Source of the DNA: Methanobrevibacter thaueri
GTDB taxonomy: Archaea > Methanobacteriota > Methanobacteria > Methanobacteriales > Methanobacteriaceae
Assembly (NCBI RefSeq): GCF_015062915.1
Contig: NZ_SUTJ01000006.1
Location: 1-64,000, forward strand
Reading direction: 5' to 3'
DNA length: 64,000 bases
Under the pieces are notes generated by a model. It made no database searches. It had not been told where the DNA came from and worked only from the letters and a program-made list of their open reading frames with translations. Made by a program: the position numbers and the translations under genes. This document shows, piece by piece, positions 27,492 through 35,900 of the stretch (its first letter is position 1; each line of letters starts with the position of its first letter).

Positions 27492-27530
27492 GCTTAAAAT
27501 GCTAATTTTAAGCAAACCTTTAAATATGAG
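27492..27530 (+). promoter_or_regulatory. Promoter of the eL43 operon with a perfect inverted repeat
   Basis: GCTTAAAAT/ATTTTAAGC (27492-27500, 27505-27513, 4-nt spacer) stands just upstream of a BRE/TATA-like AAACCTTTAAATATG (27514-27528). The repeat may be an operator. Confidence 0.45.
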
Positions 27531-27618
27531 TTAGTCTTATATTATAATATTAGATAATTTTATGATTATTTTACATAATCAATTTATATTAAATTTTATT
27601 ATTAAGGAGATAATTTAA

Positions 27619-27888
27619 ATGGCAAGAACTAAAAAAGTGGGAATTACAGGAAGGTTCGGTGCAAGATACGGAAGAAAAGCAAAAAGATCTGTTAAAATCA
27701 TTGAAGAAAACATGAAAAAAAATCATGTTTGTCCTAAATGTGATAGACCATACGTAAAAAGAGAAGCTGCTGGAATTTGGAAATGCAGAAAATGTGGTGC
27801 AGTATTTACCGGTGGAGCATACGTTCCACAAACCCCTATGGCAAAATCTGCAGCACGTAGTATCAGAGACATTAAAGTGGAGGAATAG
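27619..27888 (+). CDS. rpl37ae: 50S ribosomal protein eL43 (L37Ae)
   Basis: 89 residues, with a basic N-terminus ([14 protein letters not shown]) and a zinc ribbon CPKC...CRKCG (Cys38, 41, 56, 59 region). It is a component of the archaeal/eukaryotic large ribosomal subunit. GGAGAT lies upstream. It leads a tightly packed operon (eL43, rpoP, Brix, pcc1, pfdB, DUF3194) seen across Euryarchaeota. Confidence 0.95.
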   Translation: MARTKKVGITGRFGARYGRKAKRSVKIIEENMKKNHVCPKCDRPYVKREAAGIWKCRKCGAVFTGGAYVPQTPMAKSAARSIRDIKVEE

Positions 27889-27891
27889 GCC

Positions 27892-28023
27892 TTGTACTGG
27901 TGTCCAAGTTGTGGGGAAGAAGTAGATCATAAAAGCTACATGGAAAATAAATGTCCTAAATGCAGATATAGGATTTTATTTAAGAAAGTCCCTGAAACAA
28001 CAAGAGTTATAAAAGCAAGATAA
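27892..28023 (+). CDS. rpoP: DNA-directed RNA polymerase subunit P (Rpb12-like)
   Basis: 43-residue protein, initiated by TTG. Residues CPSC (4-7) and CPKC (21-24) form the zinc ribbon of Rpb12/RpoP, and the basic C-terminus RILFKKVPETTRVIKAR is typical. AGGAATAGG from the end of the eL43 gene is the RBS; the start lies 3 nt after that stop. It is an archaeal RNA polymerase core subunit. Confidence 0.93.
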   Translation: MYWCPSCGEEVDHKSYMENKCPKCRYRILFKKVPETTRVIKAR

Positions 28024-28069
28024 GTTTTTATCTTCTTTTTACTAAATTTTTTTACTATTTTTGATTTAA

Positions 28070-28555
28070 ATGTTAATTTCAACTTCTAGAAAACCTTCTC
28101 AAAAAACTAGGAAGTTCTGTAAGAATTTAGCCCATGCTACTGGTTTTACCTCTGTCAACAGGGGAAAAATGAATATGCGTGAGTTATTGTTGAAGGCTTT
28201 GGAGGTTGACGAGTACAATCTGGCGGTTGTAAACGAGATTAAGGGAAATCCTAGTAGAATTTCCTTTTATTCAAATAAGGGAGAATTACTTTTAACCCTT
28301 CTTATCGGAGCAACTATTGAAAACGAGAAGATGAACATTGCTCCGTCACAATTGAAAATAGTGTCCCAGGTCGAAGAGCTAAATGTCCTAGCAGACATTT
28401 TCGATTTGGATTTAGTTGAAAAGGCTGAAGATAATTATATTTTGATTTCTAAAAGCGACGATTCACCGGCTAGAATTTACTTCATTAACAAGTTTGGGGA
28501 AAGACTCAATTTCCAAATAAACGTTAAAAAGATCATAGAGGTTTCAAATGATTGA
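28070..28555 (+). CDS. Brix-domain ribosome biogenesis protein
   Basis: 161 residues, the size of archaeal Imp4-like Brix proteins. The opening ISTSRKPSQKTRKFCKNLAHA with TSVNRGKMNMREL is diagnostic. It probably assists rRNA processing or subunit assembly. The stop overlaps the pcc1 start by 8 nt. Confidence 0.85.
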   Translation: MLISTSRKPSQKTRKFCKNLAHATGFTSVNRGKMNMRELLLKALEVDEYNLAVVNEIKGNPSRISFYSNKGELLLTLLIGATIENEKMNIAPSQLKIVSQVEELNVLADIFDLDLVEKAEDNYILISKSDDSPARIYFINKFGERLNFQINVKKIIEVSND

Positions 28556-28814
28556 AGAAAGCCCTCTTGAATCTGTAAAAAGTAATATAGTTGTTGAATT
28601 TGAAAGTGGAAGTCAGGCTAAAATCGTTTATGATTCCATAATCCTGGAGTTTGAAACCGCTCCGGATTTCAGGTCTTCAATGACAATTGAATTGGATGAT
28701 TCCAAGATAGTCATTGACATTGACGCTGCGGATTCCACATCTTTTAGGGCTTCTGTCAACTCTGCAATCAAATGGATCAACTTAGCATTGGAAATAAATA
28801 ACTTGACAATTTAA
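28548..28814 (+). CDS. pcc1: KEOPS complex subunit Pcc1
   Basis: 88 residues. It matches archaeal Pcc1, a small dimerising subunit of KEOPS, which makes the t6A modification of tRNAs reading ANN codons. Landmarks are the alternating beta strands with RSSMTIEL and the C-terminal SFRASVNSAIKWINLA helix. It overlaps the Brix gene by 8 nt, indicating coupling. Confidence 0.88.
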   Translation: MIEESPLESVKSNIVVEFESGSQAKIVYDSIILEFETAPDFRSSMTIELDDSKIVIDIDAADSTSFRASVNSAIKWINLALEINNLTI

Positions 28815-28848
28815 TGTTTATATAAATAATTAAAATTTAGGTGATATT

Positions 28849-29196
28849 ATGGAGATTCCTGAAAACATTCAAGCACAATTAAATCAGTTTCAACAATTAC
28901 AACAACAAGCTCAAGCAGTAACCATGCAAATTCAAAATGTTGAAGTACAAATTCAAGAAACTGAAAAAGCATTAGAAGAACTTAAAAAAACTGATGAAAA
29001 TACTGATGTATTCAAACAAGCTGGTACTTTACTTATTAAAGTAGAATACGCTGATGCTTTATCTGACACTGAAGACAAGTTAGAAACCCTTCAGTTAAGA
29101 AAACAAACCATGGCTCGTCAAGAAGAAAGAGTCATGAAAAAACTTGAAGAAATGCAAGCTACCATTCAAGCTGCTATGCAAGGTATGGGCCAATAG
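28849..29196 (+). CDS. pfdB: Prefoldin subunit beta
   Basis: 115 residues, two long coiled-coil helices (about 5-45 and 70-110) joined by a beta hairpin (DVFKQAGTLLIKV). Prefoldin hands unfolded proteins to the thermosome. GGTGAT precedes the ATG. Confidence 0.93.
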   Translation: MEIPENIQAQLNQFQQLQQQAQAVTMQIQNVEVQIQETEKALEELKKTDENTDVFKQAGTLLIKVEYADALSDTEDKLETLQLRKQTMARQEERVMKKLEEMQATIQAAMQGMGQ

Positions 29197-29231
29197 GCTT
29201 AAACCTTTAATTTTTCTTTTTTTAGATTTTT

Positions 29232-29516
29232 ATGTCAAAACTTAAAGTATTAACTTCCGACGATTTGGCTGAAATTTCCGACAAGTTCGGTGAAATTCTG
29301 GAAAGTGAAGTTTCAAAAGCTCTTCCTAGCAAGGAAATTGAAGATCTTGACCTTGACATCATTCTCAACTATGAAAACGAACAGCTTGATGTTGACGTTG
29401 ATGTTGGAGTTAGTTTTGATGAGTTATCTGAAATCACTCAAGAGCAAATCATGCAGGCCATTGATGAGGCTTATCTAGGGTTTGATGCTTATATTGATGA
29501 GAATTTCAGAGTTTAA
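29232..29516 (+). CDS. DUF3194 family protein
   Basis: 94 acidic residues (many Asp/Glu), matching the archaeal DUF3194 family that accompanies prefoldin beta. Role unknown. It ends the operon; a T-rich stretch follows the stop. Confidence 0.75.
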   Translation: MSKLKVLTSDDLAEISDKFGEILESEVSKALPSKEIEDLDLDIILNYENEQLDVDVDVGVSFDELSEITQEQIMQAIDEAYLGFDAYIDENFRV

Positions 29517-29536
29517 TTATTTTTTTTAAAATTTGT

Positions 29537-29580
29537 AGTAATACTTAATCTATATTTTATATTAATTAAAGTAATACTTT
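29537..29580 (+). promoter_or_regulatory. Pair of AGTA-N-TACT operators before a non-coding transcript
   Basis: AGTAATACT (29537-29545) and AAAGTAATACTTT (29568-29580) are spaced 33 nt core to core, exactly as in the P-type ATPase array. A TATA-like TTTTATAAAA (29580-29589) follows the second site, and another, TTTATAT, is at 29595-29601. No protein gene starts downstream for 500 nt. Confidence 0.6.
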
Positions 29581-29611
29581 TTTATAAAAAAGTATTTATA
29601 TCATTAAAACA

Positions 29612-29726
29612 TATATTAAAATGAAGTTTGGAGTAAACTAAATAGCTTAGCATATTAAGGACAAACACGTAATACTATCTTTCAAATTCCCTCTTTCATT
29701 TACTTCAAACCTCCTCTATTTTTTTA
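29612..29726 (+). ncRNA. Candidate small RNA under metal-type operator control
   Basis: The gap 29517-30093 has no ORF with an RBS. Here a stem of 14 pairs out of 15 (29623-29637 with 29699-29713; GAAGTTTGGAGTAAA against TTTACTTCAAACCTC) encloses a 61-nt loop and is followed by a run of T (29719-29726). The TATA boxes lie 25-40 nt upstream, giving an RNA of about 100 nt. The only ATG, at 29621, gives a six-codon frame. The 3' arm contains ACCTCCT (29709-29715), complementary to Shine-Dalgarno sequences. Sequence and function not recognised. Confidence 0.5.
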
Positions 29727-29959
29727 AATCAATTTAACTTTATCAAACTGATTTTATTATTTTTAGGAAATTTAAGGTCTCCTAAAATTTAGCGTTTTAT
29801 GTTTTTTTATTTTTATTAATATTTTGTTTATATTTGAGTATCTTTTATTAAATTTATTTCAGTTAATTAATATAATTATTAAAAATTATATATTCAAGTT
29901 TACTTTAATTTTTATAAATTATAGTAACATTTATATACTATGTGAATTAACTTAATTAA

Positions 29960-30067
29960 TAGAGGTTCATAACTCATAGTTATTTACCATAAATTGATCA
30001 TTATTTTTAAATTACTCAGAGAGGGGCTGAAAAACACTTAAGTTCCTCTCACCTCCTTAAGTTTTTA
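29960..30067 (+). ncRNA. Second candidate small RNA upstream of the HisA-like gene
   Basis: A TATA box TTTATATA (29930-29937) predicts a start near 29960. Two hairpins follow: ATAACT/AGTTAT (29969-29983) and GAGAGGGGCT/AGTTCCTCTC (30019-30050, two G-U pairs), then CACCTCCTTAAG and TTTTT (30063-30067). The length would be about 105 nt. It may also be the 5' leader of the HisA-like gene, whose ATG is at 30094. The sequence CACCTCCT equals the anti-Shine-Dalgarno core of 16S rRNA. Confidence 0.4.
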
Positions 30068-30093
30068 ATACTACTTTTTACCAACTATCTATT

Positions 30094-30783
30094 ATGATTA
30101 AGAAAATACCAGTAATAGATTTAAAACAACACCAGGCCGTAAGCGGCAAATCAGGTATGAGGGACACTTACAAACCATTAAACACTGTTTTTGCATCTTC
30201 AGCAAATCCCGTTGAAATAGCACAGGGGCTAAAGTTAAACGGCGCCGATGAAATGTACATTGCCGATTTGGACTTGATAGAATCCCAAGGCCACAACATC
30301 AACGATATAAAAATGGTGAATACAATTCTTCCGGTCATCTTCGATGGTGGAGTCAAAAACCTTGAAGGGTTTGAATTTTTCCTTGACTATGCTTATAAGA
30401 TAATCGTACCAACAGAAACACTGGAAAGCGTTGATGAGCTGAAAAAGATTTTCGAGAAATATCCTAAGGAAAGGATAGTCGTGAGTGTTGACACAAAAAA
30501 CAATGAGCTATTGGCAAAGCACATGGACATGACACTGTCAGAATTCAAGGATGTTCTAGTGGAACTTGATCCAAACGACATAATCCTTTTAGATATCACA
30601 GGTGTCGGCACAGAAAAGGGTTATAATGAATATCTTTTAAATGAATTTGCGGAACTAAAAGAAAAATTAATCATTGCTGGTGGTTTGAACAAGGACTCTT
30701 TAGGTGAGTTGGAGTCCATCGGTATAAAAAGAGTATTGATAGGAACTAGCCTACATTCAGGTGAAGTGAAACTTCTAGATTAA
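30094..30783 (+). CDS. HisA/HisF-like TIM-barrel protein
   Basis: 229 residues related to ProFAR isomerase (HisA) but probably the separate HisA-like family (COG1411 type) found in methanogens and in C1-metabolising bacteria. Phosphate-binding motifs are visible at DITGVGTEKG, IAGGLN and VLIGTSLHSG. Catalytic Asp residues at DLKQ (Asp9) and DITG (Asp169 region) are retained. A true HisA would be about 240 residues with higher similarity; function is therefore uncertain. No RBS is evident. The end overlaps the small minus-strand gene by 9 nt. Confidence 0.75.
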   Translation: MIKKIPVIDLKQHQAVSGKSGMRDTYKPLNTVFASSANPVEIAQGLKLNGADEMYIADLDLIESQGHNINDIKMVNTILPVIFDGGVKNLEGFEFFLDYAYKIIVPTETLESVDELKKIFEKYPKERIVVSVDTKNNELLAKHMDMTLSEFKDVLVELDPNDIILLDITGVGTEKGYNEYLLNEFAELKEKLIIAGGLNKDSLGELESIGIKRVLIGTSLHSGEVKLLD

Positions 30784-30954
30784 AACACTTAACACCAAAT
30801 AAGGGAATATGCAAGCTATAACAAATAAAACTACGCCTAAACCTAATTTAGGATTGTTATCTTCAAGAGATCCAGAAATTATCAATATTAATGCAAATAA
30901 TCCAAAAATCACAGGTAAAATATGTGAAAATATTGTTGTTCCCACTATCGCCAT
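30775..30954 (-). CDS. Small two-helix membrane protein
   Basis: 59 residues encoded on the minus strand from the ATG at 30952-30954 to TAG at 30775-30777. Two hydrophobic helices (about 3-27 and 39-58) flank a polar loop SGSLEDNNPK. GTGATT lies 5 nt upstream of the ATG, the favoured RBS of this genome, and TTTTATATAATT (about 30985-30996, minus strand) is a TATA candidate. A plus-strand frame over the same region lacks these signals. No family is recognised. It overlaps the HisA-like gene tail to tail. Confidence 0.65.
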   Translation of the reverse strand: MAIVGTTIFSHILPVIFGLFALILIISGSLEDNNPKLGLGVVLFVIACIFPYLVLSVLI

Positions 30955-31046
30955 TTTTAATCACTACTATAATTTACTTTTTCTAATTATATAAAATTAA
31001 CTTTAATGTTTCTTGATTAAACAGAAGGTTAATTTTTTATTATTAA

Positions 31047-31913
31047 ATGTTAAATATTAAAGTAATGAGAATAGATACGCATCATCATCACAAAAAGGCT
31101 GGTGAGAATTTAGCATTTGTATTTTTTATGAACTTGGCATTCAACATAATAGTCGTGATTGGAGCACTTGCAACAAACAGTATGGCAATACTTGCGGACT
31201 TCATTCACGATGCATCCGACACCATATCCATTGCAGTGGCCTGGATCCTTGAAAAGGTTTCACAGAAGGACTCCTCAGACAAGTACTCCTACGGCTATCA
31301 AAGGTTTTCAATACTTGGAGCAGTCATAATATCAGTTTTTGTCATCATAATGGCATTCGTGATATTGTCAGAGGCAATTCCAAGACTATTTGCACCTGAA
31401 GGGGTTGACGCAGGTGGAATGCTTGTAGTTGCAATCATTGGAATCATATTCAAATCAATTTCAGTCTATCGCCTGCATGACGGTGAGACATTCAACGAAA
31501 AGGCAATCCTGTTCCATCAGCTTGGTGATGTGTTTGAATGGGTTGCGATTTTGGTATTGAGTCTTGTTCTAATGTTCTGGGATGGAGCACCATACCTTGA
31601 TCCGTTTGTTTCAATAGGAATCGCATTATGGTTGATATTCAATCTCGGAAGGAATTTATATAAAGCATTAGAGGTATTGCTTCAAAAGACACCTGATTAC
31701 TTTGATGTTGATGAGTTTAGACGTTCAATCGAGGAGATTGATGGTGTAAATGCCATTGACGATTTCCACATATGGTCACTTGACGGAATAGATTCCGTAA
31801 TGACATTGAAGGTTGATGTGGACTTTGGAAAGAACGTCAATGAGATCAAAAAGGAAATCTATGCCATTTCAAACAAGTATCATGTTGTTGACATCACTAT
31901 CGAATTGGAGTAA
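31047..31913 (+). CDS. Cation diffusion facilitator (CDF) transporter
   Basis: 288 residues, six transmembrane helices and a cytosolic C-terminal domain (about 205-288). Metal site residues appear as DFIHDASD in helix 2 (H-D-x-x-D) and HQLGD in helix 5, a Zn-type pattern. The N-terminus carries a HHHH run (12-15) that could feed metal. It probably exports Zn or a related divalent ion in exchange for protons. Start could also be the ATG at 31065; no RBS favours either. It is close to the PfkB gene (9 nt). Confidence 0.88.
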   Translation: MLNIKVMRIDTHHHHKKAGENLAFVFFMNLAFNIIVVIGALATNSMAILADFIHDASDTISIAVAWILEKVSQKDSSDKYSYGYQRFSILGAVIISVFVIIMAFVILSEAIPRLFAPEGVDAGGMLVVAIIGIIFKSISVYRLHDGETFNEKAILFHQLGDVFEWVAILVLSLVLMFWDGAPYLDPFVSIGIALWLIFNLGRNLYKALEVLLQKTPDYFDVDEFRRSIEEIDGVNAIDDFHIWSLDGIDSVMTLKVDVDFGKNVNEIKKEIYAISNKYHVVDITIELE

Positions 31914-31922
31914 GGTTAAGTT

Positions 31923-32744
31923 ATGACATTGGTTGTTATCGGTCCTGTAACAAAAGATATGATAGTTATTGGGGATGAGGAGTCTTTTAAGGTTGGAGGA
32001 GCCACTTTCTTCCAGTCATTCGTTTTTGAGGAGTTTTTCAATGACTACCTTGCAATCGTCAACTGTTCAGATGAAAGTTTAGTTGGGGATTTCCCGGATA
32101 CTGACAAGGTCAGGGTAATAAAAAAGGACACAACACACTTTTTCATAAACCATTATCCAGACAGGGATGACCTAGACAAAAGAAGGCAACTGAGCAATTT
32201 TGCTGATATTCCAATATGTCCAAATGACTTGGAGAAAGTTCTTCCAGAGGCGATTGACGCCTTTGTGATCAATCCATTGAACAGATTTGATTTTCCCGCT
32301 CACACCATAGAATATCTCAAAAGTTTTGACGTTCCTATATTCATGTCAATCCAGGGTTTTTTAAGGCTTCCGGATGTTAAAGCAAATGAAAACTACACTA
32401 TAAAATTGGATAACTTTGATGAGTTAACAGGCATTTTATCAGGAGTTACTGCAATATTTTTGGATGAGGCAGAGGAAAGCATCATTGGCATGGGCTATGA
32501 TGTAGATGAGATGGTCATAACAAACGGAAGTCACGGTTCCAGAATAGTCGCTGATGAAGAAATCAGAATAAGTCCTGTAAAGTGTGACAATGTTGTGGAT
32601 ACCACTGGTTGCGGAGACACTTACATGGCGGCATATATCTCACAGAAATTATTGCTTAAATCACCGCAAAGAGCTGGAAACTTCGCATCCATGATTGCCA
32701 GTAAAAAAATAGAAAAATTTGGCCCATATTCTCCAAGCCATTAG
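31923..32744 (+). CDS. PfkB-family sugar or nucleoside kinase
   Basis: 273 residues. N-terminal VVIGPVTKDMIVIG and the glycine pair KVGGATFF, and the catalytic DTTGCGDTYMAAYI with Asp as base near the C-terminus mark the ribokinase (PfkB) family. Substrate unknown; archaeal members include nucleoside and sugar kinases. GGTTAAGTT precedes the ATG. Confidence 0.85.
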   Translation: MTLVVIGPVTKDMIVIGDEESFKVGGATFFQSFVFEEFFNDYLAIVNCSDESLVGDFPDTDKVRVIKKDTTHFFINHYPDRDDLDKRRQLSNFADIPICPNDLEKVLPEAIDAFVINPLNRFDFPAHTIEYLKSFDVPIFMSIQGFLRLPDVKANENYTIKLDNFDELTGILSGVTAIFLDEAEESIIGMGYDVDEMVITNGSHGSRIVADEEIRISPVKCDNVVDTTGCGDTYMAAYISQKLLLKSPQRAGNFASMIASKKIEKFGPYSPSH

Positions 32745-32745
32745 G

Positions 32746-32768
32746 TGATTTCATCAAATTTGAAATCA
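32746..32768 (+). terminator. Hairpin after the PfkB gene
   Basis: TGATTTCA/TGAAATCA (8 bp, 7-nt loop) immediately after the stop. The downstream run is only partly T-rich, so termination is tentative. The rest of 32769-32903 is AT-rich and carries the helicase promoter. Confidence 0.4.
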
Positions 32769-32903
32769 TTCTATTTAATATTTATTATTTCTAATTTTTA
32801 ATAGATTTAACCTAAAATCACCTAGTTTAGAAAACTTTATTAATTAATATGATAATAATTATATATGTATTTTGAATTTTTTTAAACACTACAAAGGGTC
32901 ATC

Positions 32904-35900
32904 ATGTTAAACAAATCATCAAATATAATCGAAAAGGAATTTAAAAATTTACGTAAGGAGCTATTGGATTTAACATTAAGAAATCAACTTCTTAACTTTA
33001 AAACAAGGGCTAAAACTATCACTATAGTAAATCAAACTCCTATAAATCTTTATCAGACATTGGTTCTTCAAGAGAACAAAATGTATTTCGTGGCCAATAA
33101 GAAGGATAAAAAGGAGGACAAGTCATCAGTATGGGACCACATTCCATTTGACTTTTCAAAGTTTTCAGAAGGAGACAAGAAATTAGCCACTGATTTGACC
33201 CCTAAAGAGCTCCAAAAAAGATTATATTACATTAACAACCAGGCCAAGACAATGCTCCAGGAGCAAGGTTACAACATCCTGTATTTGGCAATAGGATTCT
33301 TGGAATGGAAGGACAAGTCCAAGCCAAGGCAAAAGAACAATGCGCCATTGGTATTGATTCCTGTTTCAATGGAAAGGAAAAAGGTTGGGGAGTCATTCAA
33401 CCTTGAATGGACAGGAGAGGACATTCAAACCAACATATCCCTTAAGGCCAAGTTACTGGAAGCGGGAATAGAGCTTCCAGATTTTGAATTCAAGAAATAC
33501 GGTGAAGTCATTGACCATTACATTGCAAGCGTAAGAAGGGCAGTTTCCAGAATGGACGGATGGAATGTCAACAACAATGTGGCTCTAGGATTTTTCAGTT
33601 TCACAAAGTTCGTAATGTATAATGACCTAAACCCTGAAGCATGGGCAGATAATGTTGACTTGACTAAAAACGAATTGATACAGGCCATCTTCAATCCGGC
33701 CAAAAACGATCAGGAAGCGTTTCGTGAAGAGGATATCGATTCAAGACTGGAATATCAGAACATGTACCAGGTTCTTGATGCCGATTCATCACAGATTGCA
33801 GCCATCCAGGACGTTAAGGCAGGCCGCAACCTAGTGGTTGAGGGTCCTCCGGGAACAGGTAAGTCACAGACAATTGTAAACCTGATTGCGGAGCTGTTGG
33901 CAGAAGGAAAATCAGTTTTATTTGTATCAGAAAAGATGGCTGCATTGGATGTAGTAAAGGACCGTCTGACAGGTGTAGGTTTAGGCAAATTTGTACTTGA
34001 ACTGCATTCACACAAGACAAGACGTAAGAAATTCCTGAAGGATTTGCAAAAGGCAACCAATGTAAGGGCACAGGAGCCTTTAAACATAGACCAGACAATC
34101 AGGAAACTTGAAACTCTGCGTCGTCAACTTGATGATTATTCACAAATCATTCACATGCCTGCTTTTGCAGTTAATCTATCTCCATTCCAACTATATGGAA
34201 TGAAGGAAGCAGCCGATGACCATTTTGCACGCAAAGGCACATTGATGCCACTGGTCAGGTTTGAAAATCCGGAAAGCATAACCCTAAAAGATCTGGATGA
34301 CATGAAAATCGCATTGGAGAACCTTGCCGAGCTCTATCAAACCATTTCAAAGGAAAATCCATGGAGTAAATGCGCACCGAAAAGTCTCCTGCCGGCTGAT
34401 TTGAGAGAAATAGAAATGCTTATAAATGACACATTGCACGCATTGGACAATTTCCTTGTTGAGCGTGGAAGGGTCTATGACATTTATGGAATCAAGAAGC
34501 CTGACACTTTAAACGAGTTCCAGAATTCACTTTCAGCATTTGAGGTAATCAAGTCCCAGAATGCTGAGTTGATTGACGCAAGCATCATCCGTTCAGGTGC
34601 ATGGAACAGCAACAATGAGGATGCATTCAGGTTAATACAGGAACTACAGAAGTATCAGAAATATGCAGCGGCATTGACTAAATTCAATCAAAACATTTTC
34701 CAGGCTGACATTGACCGCTTGATTTATGAGTTGCAGCAACTGTCAACCAAGAAATTCCGTTTCTTCAACAACAAGCAGCACATTGCCTTGGTTGAAATGT
34801 ATTATGCAATGCCTGTTCCAAACAGCATTGATGAGATTATCAGGGACTTGCAGCAGGCTAAGGCTGTAATCAAAATCCGCAAAAACCTTGAGGCAAATGA
34901 TGCACTTGGAAGAAAATACTATGGTGGATACTGGCATTTAAATGCAAATCCAAAGGATTTAATGGCTATTGCCCGCTGGATGAATGAGTTCACAGCACTT
35001 GTGCGTGCCGGAACATTTTCCCAGAATACCATTGACCTGATGAGCAAGGATTTATTTGAATTCAAGCCTGAAAGGGACTTGGCGGAATACATCGATTCAG
35101 GTGAGGATTTTGTAAGGGTATTGTCAAGGCTTAAGGACAAGCTCAATCCAAGAAGCAAATTAATATTTAAAAGAGAAACTGGTGACGTTCCGTTTGAGGC
35201 ATGGCAGGAACAGTTGTATAATTGGAGAGGACAACTATCAAGCCTTCACTTATGGTCACAATACTTAAATACTAAAAATGCACTTAAAAGCTCCAATGCA
35301 AAAATGTTTGTTGAATCAATCGAGAAAAGAAACATCAACAAATACGATATCGAGGCATTGGTTGAAGGAAACTTTGCAGACTCATTATTAAACATATTAT
35401 TCATTGAAAATCAGGAATTGGCAACATTTGTCGGAGAATTGCATGAAAACAGAATCCGTGAATTCAAGGACTTGGATAAAAAGATTCTCACACTGAACCG
35501 TAAAAGAATCTATCATAAGCTAAACAGCAACATTCCAAAAATCTTCGGTGGAACAGAAAACCCACAGGCAAAAATCCTGGCAGGAGAGTTCACAAGAAAA
35601 AGCGGACACATGCCAGTTAGAAAACTCCTGGAAAAAGCCGGTGGAATGATAAAGCAAATCAAGCCTTGTTTCATGATGTCTCCATTGTCAATTGCACAAT
35701 ACCTTGATCCTACAAATGAGGAACTTCAATTTGATGTAGTTATTTTTGACGAGGCAAGTCAGGTAAAACCTGAAGATGCACTCGGTGCATTCATGAGAGG
35801 AAAAACAGCAGTTGTTATGGGAGATACCCAACAATTGCCTCCGACATCATTTTTCGACCAGATGTCAGATGCGGAAAGCGATGAGGAAGAAGCAACCTCT

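Noticed and set aside
29669..29676. Further GTAATACT inside the first candidate RNA
   Set aside because: It lacks symmetric flanks and lies within the transcribed part; left out of the operator set.
29960..30067. C/D-box or H/ACA guide RNA
   Set aside because: No RUGAUGA box C and no ACA with kink-turn features at the expected place; a lone CUGA is insufficient.
30809..30994. Plus-strand reading frame of 61 residues
   Set aside because: No RBS or promoter, and the opposite strand encodes a better-supported membrane protein with RBS and TATA box.
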